Origin: Adiantum capillus-veneris | Taxonomy: Eukaryota > Streptophyta > Polypodiopsida > Polypodiales > Pteridaceae | Assembly (NCBI GenBank): GCA_014529385.2 | Contig: CM043947.1 | Span: 125,431,891 to 125,495,890 of the forward strand | Length of the DNA: 64,000 bases | Reading direction: 5' to 3' | Shown: in pieces, positions 55,951 to 64,000 of the stretch | How the letters are laid out: every line of letters starts with the position of its first letter | Position numbering within the stretch: position 1 is the first letter of the stretch | Made by a program: the position numbers and the translations under genes | The notes under the pieces: model-generated | Told to the model about the DNA's origin: nothing | What the model saw: the letters and a program-made list of their open reading frames with translations, nothing else | Databases searched by the model: none

Positions 55951-58382
55951 GTAGCACAACGTGCAAAGAAAAGAATGCAAAATTTCCACAAAAACACACC
56001 AAACACAGTCCTTCACAACTATAGAGATTTGGAAGAGAGTACAAATACACTTGAACAACTAGATCCTAGCATAAAAGATTAAATGTTTCCAAGCTTAGAA
56101 ATGTTAGAGACACAACACAAGGCTTGATCTTATTGCCATTTTACCATTGTCTTAGGGTTATGGTAGCCCTGTCACCATATCACCCTCTTACAATTAGCCC
56201 TAGGAAAACAATTCAACAAGCCCCTTAGAACCACAAACCATGAAAGCATACAAATAATCTTGAGGACAAGTTCACCTTATACAAGCCATTGAGCCAAATT
56301 GTCGAGTTGATTTTGGAGAGAAGAGACGTAGACGTTGTACACAATTTCACCCCAAACTATCAATCTTATTTATGAGCAAGTGGAAGCTACAAATGAGATG
56401 GAGAGTAGGACATCACTCAATTCCTCTCAATAGCCTCAAAGCATCTCTATGCACATACAAGTATAATGTGATAGAGAGCTGTCAAAGCTTACAATCTCCT
56501 CATAAAATTAGGGTTGGAGAGTGCTATGTTATGTGTGCAATTGCTCACAAAGAAGAGCAAGGCTCTATTTATAGGTTTTTGGAAGCCCTGATTAGGATTA
56601 AACGTAATCAATTTTATTAAGAGTAACATCGGATTATGATTTTTTTTTAAATTTCAAATGAGAGTGGGTCTCTTTTTTCCTTTGAGTCACATGAATGTGG
56701 GCTCAAGGAGAGAGAATTATTGAGGTTGAAAGAAGAGAGGTTTGAGTGAATAACTTGGGAGTGCTTACTTTACTGGATAGTAAAGGATGCAGTTTTTACA
56801 ACAAGGTTAGTGGTTAGTGTTAGTGATCACTAAAATGTTAGTGGTACAATTTACAATGGGTAGAATGATTTTGATGGTAAAAGGAGATGGTTGAATGAAA
56901 TAGGAATCCTTGACATGGTGAAGCCTTGAAGAAGCTTGGACTTACCTTGTGTAGATTGTCAAGAATGACTACCAATCTTCTTCTTCTTCTCTTTACACCT
57001 TGGTTGTTGCTGATGTCGATCACCAATTATGAAAATGATGATTAGGCGACGAGATTTTTCAGTTTTGTGGAGGTTAACAACATGGCCTACATGCTGAATT
57101 TCATGTACATAGAGAAGAGGTAAGATGAAATTATGAGTTGAAAATACTAGAGAGAGACATAGATAGGGTGTATATACATGTAGAGTTCATATGGGAGCTA
57201 ATGGAGGTGAGAGGGGAGGTTAGTCGTGAAGAGGGTGACAAAAACCATGAAAGTTGCAAGTTTGAGTGAGGGATGGAGAGGAATGAGAGAGAGAGTGTGT
57301 GTGTGTAGAAGTGTGAAGGGAGGTGAGAGAAGACTAGGGTGACTTGTAAGAAAAAGTGGGCAGATTGGGGTCCACCATAAAATTCATATCTCATCGATGG
57401 TAGCTCTAAAAATTATGCAAGAAATTGAGGTGATTATTCATCTTGTGGGCTACATTTTGTTGTGGTCATTTCTTCACATTTTGAGCGGAGATAGGTGCAA
57501 AAAATCTCTCCAAAAATCCTATTTTTTATCTATGCAAAAGTTTTTTAGTGTCCCTCTCCTTTGTTGAATTTGCACAATGCATCCATTAGTGAGCTTCTCC
57601 TTTGTCATATCATGATACAAAGCATCCAAGTTATCTTTACACATGCATGGAGAAGGATTATTGGTGAATAAAGAAATATATACATGGTGGGACTAGTGTA
57701 TGGACTATTCATGGATTTTAACTCAATGAGAACATGGTGTTAGAATAATGAGTACATAATGAAAAAATATGGAAGAATTATGGATATGAAAAAAGAAATT
57801 GAAATCATATGAAATGTTCCCTCTTTTGTATTATTTTGAGTGAAAGAGGAAAAACATGCAAGTAAATGAGAATTATATAATAAAAGTGACTAAGGGAGTA
57901 GGAGCCGGTTTTTTTGTTTTCACAAGGGCGAGGATAAAAATGTGGAGGTGATTTGTATAAAATAAAAAAATAGTTATGAGATTAGAGAATGTACACATTG
58001 ACAACAAAAATATACTTATGGTGCAAGAGGATAAAAGAAGTCATACATAGCCTAATAAAACACATACCTAGGTATAAATATTTAAATAAAATACCAAAAC
58101 AATATTAAAAAAGTCTCTATATTTCGGCCCTATATACAATGAGTTATATACACATAAAAATACCATAATATACTTTTTATTTTTATTTTTATTTATTTAT
58201 TTTGGCTCAACTAACCCAGTGACTAGCTAATTGAGGGTTTTTAAGGAGATATGAGAAAAGTCCCCTAGCTCACACATGCCTATGTACAGTGAAAGGGTGA
58301 GGATAACCACAATGTTTAAGTGATTTGATAGGGTGAGGTAACTCACTATGGAAATTTTGAATAGCCAAAAAGCGGCTATCAT
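55950..58382 (-). repeat. Candidate long 3' LTR of the Tat-like gypsy element
   Basis: On the minus strand a purine tract CCTAGGGGAGGG (about 58387-58398) is followed near 58382 by TGATAGCC, as expected for an LTR start. A TATA box (CCTATAAATAGAGCC) lies near 56560. A 2.4 kb LTR would suit the Tat/Athila lineages. The TG...CA ends and the other LTR could not be checked because the 5' LTR is outside or at the edge of the window. Confidence 0.4.
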
Positions 58383-58599
58383 AAGCCCTCCCCTAGGATG
58401 ATGGTATATTCATGTACTATCATAAAGCTTCTTTTGCAAAGATAGTGATTCTGAGTCCTTGACATATTTTCATTGTTTGGCCCCTTGGCATTTTGGCTCG
58501 AGTTACACTCATGCTTCATGCAACAAAACCTACATGAGATAGTTTCCTTTCAGTGACAAATCTTTGGAAGATCCTTTGGTAGAAGGCGACTCAAATACG

Positions 58600-59987
58600 G
58601 CTTTAGCCAATACCCATTTACCTTCTTAGGATGCTCCTTGACATCTAAATCCATGAGTTGATAGTAACTTGAATTAAATGATTTTTTGACTACATACGGA
58701 CCTTGCCATCTGGTGTTGAATTTGGCATCAAACCTATTGTCAAGTCAAGTGTCATACCTTAACGCCAGCCCACCTTCCTTGATACCCTTGTCCTTGACCT
58801 TGTTATCAAGCTTCTCCTTTGCTTGCATACTTTTCCTCTTGTAGCACTCATAAGCCGCTTCTCTTTTCCACTCAAGTTCAACTAAGGTAAGAAGTCGATT
58901 TGTCCATGTTTCTTGGTCATCTTGTACCCTTTGCCATGAAGCCGCATGGTTGGAATGTTGAGTTCGATAGGCTGCAAGGCCTCTTGACCATAGACCAAGT
59001 GAAATGATGTGAAGTTTGTGGCTTCCCTATATGTGGTTCGATACGCCCACAAGGCACCATCCAAGAAGTCATCCCAAACTTTGTCTTGTTTTACACCATC
59101 TTTCTAATGATGCTTGCAATAACACCATTAGCCTTTTCCACCAAACCATTTGACTGTAGGTAGTAGGGTGTGCTATGACGATGTATAATGTGAAGCTCTT
59201 CACAAACTTCTATGAGTAAACCCTTTTTAAACCCTGGACCATTATAAAAAATAATCTCCAAAGGTGTGCCAAATCTACAACAAATATTAGTGTAGACAAA
59301 TCTACTCACTATTTTTCCATTTACCCTTCCACACTTTGAGCCTCTACCCACCTAGTCATGTAATCAACAACCACCAGAATGTAGAGTTTCCCATTTTTTT
59401 GTTCTAGGCAAAGGACCCTTAGCATCAATGTTCCAGGGTCCATTTTCAAGCACAGTTTGCCTTGGACCATGTACCAATCTTCTATTTCCATTTACCTGGC
59501 AGTTGTGACAGCTTTTATACCAATGTTGGACATGGCTTGGCCAAACATACCCTACAAGAAAAATATTCTTCACAGTTAACTCTTGGGCAAAATGACCACC
59601 ACGTGATTCTTCATACAAACCTTTTAGAATGGCAGGAATATCCGTGATAGTTGGTACTCTTCTGCACACTTGATCCTTCCCTTTTTGATAGAGGGAGCCT
59701 TCTAAGAAGAGATAGACACTTGCCTTCTTCATGAGTCTCCTCTTTTGAGCTTTTGTGAAATCTTGTGGAAACTCACCCTCCAAAATGTAGCCAATAATGG
59801 GAGCCAATGACTCCAATCCCTGGTATCTTGGTTGCTTGACAGCTGCTGCCACCATGATGACCTGCACTTCTTTCTCAACACATGTAACTGTTTGTTGTGC
59901 AAGTAAATATGCATCTTCATTTTGTTTCCTAGGAATATGATATAGTTGCACTTCTTCAAAACTGATTAAAAAACCTACAAATGGCAT
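58600..59987 (-). pseudogene. Tat-like gypsy integrase, decayed
   Basis: Minus strand: end of the connector (QLYHIPRKQNEDAYLLAQQ), H..H..C..C zinc region (SHVQHWYKSCHNCQVNGN), first Asp region (NIDAKGPLP), RFGTPLEIIFYNGPGFKK (second Asp as Asn), STPYYLQSNGLVEKANGVI (catalytic Glu). Stops at about 59366 and 59093 and later ones break the frame. The zinc-binding and DDE order is clear. Confidence 0.85.
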
Positions 59988-60021
59988 GAAATTTTGTCCT
60001 TAGGCTTTCATTCTTGCATGC

Positions 60022-60468
60022 TCAAATGCCTAAAATCTGCTTCACAATGAGAAGTGCATCCCCCTTTACCATGAGACGTTGTATACCTTGGCCAATGCAC
60101 ATCTTTAAACCATGTAGTGTGTCATATTCTGCTTCATTGTTTCTAGTTGAACCTGGTAGATTGACCTTCTCTTTCATGACCACCTCTCCACTTGGGTTGA
60201 GCAACACTAGCCCTCCCCCTACTTTTTCTGTGGCTCGTTGAAAAGATCCATCAAAGAATAAGGTAAAAGCATTAGGAATACTTTTAGTTGGTGCCAATGG
60301 TAGGGTCTTTACTTCAGGCACCATAATCTCCTTCTCATGTACCCTATAAGTGAGAATCCTTGCCAATTGGGCACGTAGACTATCTTCTACCTTGAAAGAG
60401 TATTGGAACTCTTGCAACTCCATAATCCACTTTGAGATCCTAGTACTAAGATTCATTTGAGATGACAC
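60022..60468 (-). pseudogene. Archaeal-type RNase H (second RNase H) of the gypsy element
   Basis: Minus-strand frame with FTLFFDGSFQRATEKVGGG (first Asp), NLPGSTRNNEAEYDTLHG (catalytic Glu) and RLMVKGDALLIVKQI (third Asp). This acidic triad in a second RNase H, placed between RT/RNase H and integrase, is diagnostic for the Tat lineage of plant Ty3/gypsy elements. Confidence 0.85.
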
Positions 60469-60634
60469 TCAAGGGAATAAATTTTTTGCAGTGAGAATTA
60501 AAAAAGGTTTTGGTAGCAAGTAGTATCTAAACTTTCTCACTGGAAACATGAGAGAAAGCATCATGATTTCTGCCTCTGTGTAGCCTCTCTCCAAGGCATT
60601 CATGACCCTACTAGTAAAGTAGATGGGTCACATC

Positions 60635-61993
60635 CTAGTACTGTGGGGATCTTAATGTAACAAAATTGCACCAAATGTTTCTTTCCCAACAAGGAGACAT
60701 GAGTGTTGGTAGCTCTGACAAAATTAATTTAATGTTACAAAAGTACTCAAGCTCATCAAAGCATGAAAATTCTACTTGTTGTGTCAACCTTTGCAAAGGT
60801 TGAAGCAACTCTGAAGCTAAGTGAATGAAGCGTGACATATACTTCACCATTTAAATGAATGAGATGACCTTTGAGATTCTTGGATGATGGGAGCTCAATA
60901 AGAGCCTTTGCCTTTGAAGGATCCACCTCAATGCCGTTATAGGAAACCTTGTGATCTCAAGATCACTTCATCCTCACCTATGTGGAATTTTTCGGGATTG
61001 AGCTAACTTCCCATGTCATAAAGTTTTTTTAAAACTTATTCTACCTTTTGTAGGTGCAATGATTTTGAGCTATAAATGCAAAATACATAAAAAAAAACCC
61101 TAATGGATTTTCCAAAGAATGCTTGAAACACCATGTTCATGAAGTGTTGGAAAGTTGCAGAAGCATTTATCAGGCCAAATGGCATCACTCTGAAAGCATA
61201 GCAACCCCATTGAGTGATGAAGGTTGTTTTCAACTGATCCTTCAATGCGATACCTTTTTGAAAGTAGCCTGAGTAGCCATTGCACACAATGTACTTATCA
61301 TGACCTGCTACCTCATTTAGTATCTCATCCTAAAATGGGAGGGGAAAGTGATCTCTTTTTGTTGCCTCATTCATCAGTGGATGGTAATCCACTGATGAAT
61401 GGTAATCCACACACACCCTCCACTTGCCATTCTTCTTAGGAGTGACAACAACGGGAGAGACCCACTCTGAATTCTCCACTAGGTAAATGAAACCTGTTGC
61501 TAGAAGCTTTTCTTACCTCCTTGAGTAAAGCCTGCTCGTTGATGACTCCTAGCCTTTGTAGCTCCTGAGCCTTACGTGTGGCCTCTAGTTTTAACTCAAT
61601 CTTGTGTTGAACAACATCTACTCCGCACACATCTGTGTAGTCTTTAGCAAAAAGCCTAGAAACCTTCCTTAGCACACATTTGAATTGCTCTCTTTCATCC
61701 TTTGTAAGTGTCGTAGACAACATACCTTCTAACATTCCTTTATCTTGCACACCTTGGTTCTCTTGAGGAGCCACCTCTTCCAAAGTTGGGCAAGAGGTCT
61801 CTTGGTTGGCTGGGTTAAACCTTACCCACATGACTTTGATGAAAGACTCCTCTTCAGTAATGCTGCCTCTACTTTCTTCTTCTGAAGTGCTATCGGTCCA
61901 ATCTTCTTCCGTCTCACTATGAGATGATTCTTCATGGAGCTCCTCTTGGTGTTGCTCCTTCATGTCAAACACAACCCTTTTTATGATTTTCAT
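60635..61993 (-). pseudogene. Tat-like gypsy reverse transcriptase, decayed
   Basis: Minus strand: acidic linker (SHSETEEDWTDSTSEEESRG), a small pre-RT part (LRKVSRLFAKDYTDVCGVDV, VQHKIELKLEATRKAQELQ), and the palm MCNGYSGYFQKGIALKD, MPFGLINASATFQHFMNMV, with ...FFYV instead of a normal YxDD at 61110-61120. The catalytic pair is lost or hidden by decay. Further stops at 61290-61440. Connection domain remnants at 60635-60850. Confidence 0.82.
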
Positions 61994-62024
61994 TCTTGCA
62001 AATTAATTTTTCACTCTGCCAATC

Positions 62025-62225
62025 CTACAAAGCTCGCATTTTCATTAGCCATGGTCTTCCTAGGATAAATGGATAACCATTTTCTTTGGTAAACATAACA
62101 TAGAAATCCACTGCCTTCTTAATGCCAGAGTCCTCCACAAAAACATTTTTACAAATGCCTATGCACCTAGACTTGCTATTGTTTTCCATTTTTACTTTGA
62201 TTTCAAGTGTCTCATGGATGTGCAT
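62025..62225 (-). pseudogene. Gypsy protease C-terminal part
   Basis: Minus-strand VDFYVMFTKENGYPFILGRPWLMKMRA matches the end of a retropepsin (LGRPWL). The active-site D-S/T-G segment is not recognisable upstream, probably eroded. Confidence 0.7.
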
Positions 62226-62493
62226 GCCTAGTCTCTACATGAGTCCCTCTGTCATGATGCAAATCTGTGCACCCCCATCCCCTAAACCTTTCCTAACTAG
62301 CCTTCCTTTGATGTAACAATCTAGCACAGGTCTATTATTGTCATTCATTTAGCTTGTGCAATTTTTACAACAGGAACACTCTCTTTTACCTTTCTCCTAG
62401 TACTAACTACCTTTGTTAAATCCCACCTAACTTGTGGATATAATGCAAGAAATTGAGGCCTTGAGATATCAAGACCCTTACCTCTCATGTCTT

Positions 62494-63631
62494 CTAAGTT
62501 GTATGGAGCCATACCATGTCCAAGAGAGAAGTCTTGGAGGTTGATACGACGTCAAGTCCTCTTGGCTTCCTTGGTCTCCTTTGCCTTCTTTCCTTGTCCA
62601 TGGTCACTCTGTGACATGACTCCTTCTTTCTCCTTACCTTTTCCACAGCCACGCTTAATGCCATTTTCTTCCATGTCAACCTCATTTGAATTTTTCACCT
62701 CTACCATATGCACATTTGTATCTGGCAAAGTTGGAACTCCTTCTATTCCTTGTGGAGGTGGTCTTGCTCCATTTTTTCCTTTGTAGAAGCCGTGGTTGTT
62801 GACTAGTTCCTTCACCTCTATTCATTACATGATAATTCAATCTAGGTCTCCCTGGCTCCCCACGGGGCCAAGGAAAATTATACATCCCATGTCCAAACTC
62901 TCCACAATTCCAACATTGCAAAAGTCCCCTAGGTCATGCTCTGCTCCTTTGTTTTCTTTGTTTGTCCCTTGGGGACCTACAACTTGTTCAAGATAAATTG
63001 ACAAGTTGCTAAAGGATTCATTTAACTTTTCAATCACCTCGGTTGTTACCTCAGGAATATCTCTAGATGCTGATGATTGCAATTTTTCCTTGCGTCTAGG
63101 ACCCTCTATTGGAACCTCTCCCTTAGGCACTTGAGTTCTCTATACTTCTCAACAGCCCTAGTTTTAGCTGCATCAAAGGTAGCAGGTGCATCTGCCTCCA
63201 CCTTTACCTTAACATCAGGAAAGAGTGCAGCTTTGAACCTCTCCTTCTTTAGAAATTATGTACCATCACCAGGGTTAGTAACATTTGTATCCATAGAGCC
63301 AAAGATGTAGAAACTCTTGCTTGTACAAGTAGTAGTCATCTTAGTCTTTTTGCTTATGAGAAACAATGTCTTGCCATAGTTTTTGAGTGTTTTGGGGAAT
63401 AAAGAAGTATTTCTTAAAACAATTCACAAATTTTGTGTGATTCTCCTTAGAGTCAAACCAAGTGCTAGCATCTTTCCTAAGGATCACCTCAGGAATTTCT
63501 ATACGTTCTTGATTGGTTACTATCCTTTTGATACGGCGAGACATCTTGAAATCTGCTAAAAATAATTTTGCATCATCTCCAAGCTCTCCAAAGAAAAGAG
63601 GATATCTGGACATTGGGTGCTGGCTTTCCAT
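62494..63631 (-). pseudogene. Gypsy gag (capsid and zinc knuckle), decayed
   Basis: Minus strand from MESQHPMSRYPLFFGELGD (63631) with a retrotransposon capsid (KDASTWFDSKENHTKFVNCFKKYF), stops, an Arg/Lys-rich linker with a Pro/Glu part, and a knuckle CWNCGEFGHGMYNF in which the last Cys is Phe (near 62910). The order gag-protease-RT-RNaseH-aRNaseH-integrase in the same direction makes one element. Several TAG/TAA codons interrupt it. Confidence 0.8.
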
Positions 63632-64000
63632 TATTATGAAAGATTACAACACGAGTTACAACAAGGGATACAATAAGAGATTCAATTATGGTTAAATCAT
63701 TCATAAGCATAAAGAGATTTACAATGCCTCTATGAACAAAGTGTCATAGAAAGTAGAGAAGGATGAGAATTTATACAAGTTTGCAATATTCTCTATACTC
63801 TCTTTATTAAGACAAACTCTAAATAGCTTCCTATCTCTTTTGTTGAAAGTGAAAGGAAGACTATTAATAAGACACACATGAGGGAAAAATTCACCAAATG
63901 TGAGTCTATGAAGTTTGGACTTTGACCGCAAGTTTCTCGTAGAGTCTTTCTCAACGGTTGCACTTGCCAAACACAAAATTTCACTCTATTTACCAATCTT
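63632..64000 (-). other. 5' leader or LTR of the Tat-like element
   Basis: A minus-strand TATA-like GTATAAATTC near 63775 precedes an AT-rich leader that ends at the gag start. Probably R/U5 and leader; the window ends before the LTR can be delimited. Confidence 0.4.

Noticed and set aside
57131-57394. Open frame rich in Ser/Leu/His near 57.2 kb
   Set aside because: Simple GA/GT-rich sequence; likely LTR-internal, not a gene.
1-64000. In-frame TAG/TGA codons as possible stop-codon recoding or organelle-type RNA editing
   Set aside because: They occur only in transposon-like frames, together with frameshifts and lost catalytic residues. Decay is simpler, and the host kinase and SIN3-like frames have no such stops.

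Overview
This is nuclear DNA from a land plant. The copia, Ty3/gypsy, Helitron and LINE-ORF1-like sequences, the intron-containing Raf-like kinase and SIN3-like genes, and the abundant (AG)n/(AC)n microsatellites all point that way. The nested, decayed transposons and the ORF1-like protein would suit a fern or another large-genome seedless plant or gymnosperm, but the species cannot be fixed from the sequence. No rRNA, tRNA, CRISPR or bacterial-style operon was seen.

Layout. 1-5250: a decayed Ty3/gypsy pol on the plus strand, split by a 1.3 kb insertion with 5 bp target duplications, then a repeat-rich tail with hairpins. 5.9-13.6 kb: two convergent host genes. These are the C-terminal exons of an ATN1/STY-type Raf-like kinase (+) and a SIN3-like corepressor (-) whose eight exons keep phase from a candidate start at 13546. 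14273-19824: a well-preserved minus-strand Ty1/copia element with 192 bp LTRs, an AGTGG duplication and two nonsense codons. 19833-21385: a GC-rich tandem array with a 624 bp higher-order duplication. About 22.2-40 kb: a decayed Helitron of Helentron-like type, with an RPA-like gene, Rep (HUH), Pif1-like helicase and an endonuclease/exonuclease/phosphatase domain.

About 27.5-37.3 kb: the Helitron is interrupted between Rep and helicase by a roughly 9.7 kb multi-gene cassette. It holds a spliced DDE-transposase-like gene whose zinc-binding layout recalls RAG1/Transib/CMC transposases, a divergent histone-H3-like gene with a long C-terminal extension, three or more unknown genes, and a CpG-rich G-box tandem repeat between two divergent promoters. 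It is the most interesting part of the window.

40-64 kb: an orphan LINE-ORF1-like gene, LTR fragments and two further minus-strand Ty3/gypsy elements. One (45.3-55.6 kb) appears to carry its protease and extra ORFs downstream of integrase, together with three phased palindromes. The other (about 56-63.7 kb) has a second, archaeal-type RNase H domain typical of the Tat lineage.

Working together: only the kinase and SIN3-like genes look like host genes. Almost all other coding sequence is transposon-derived, and much of it is interrupted by stops (often TAG where Gln is expected) or frameshifts. Intergenic stretches without a call contain microsatellites or nothing I recognise.
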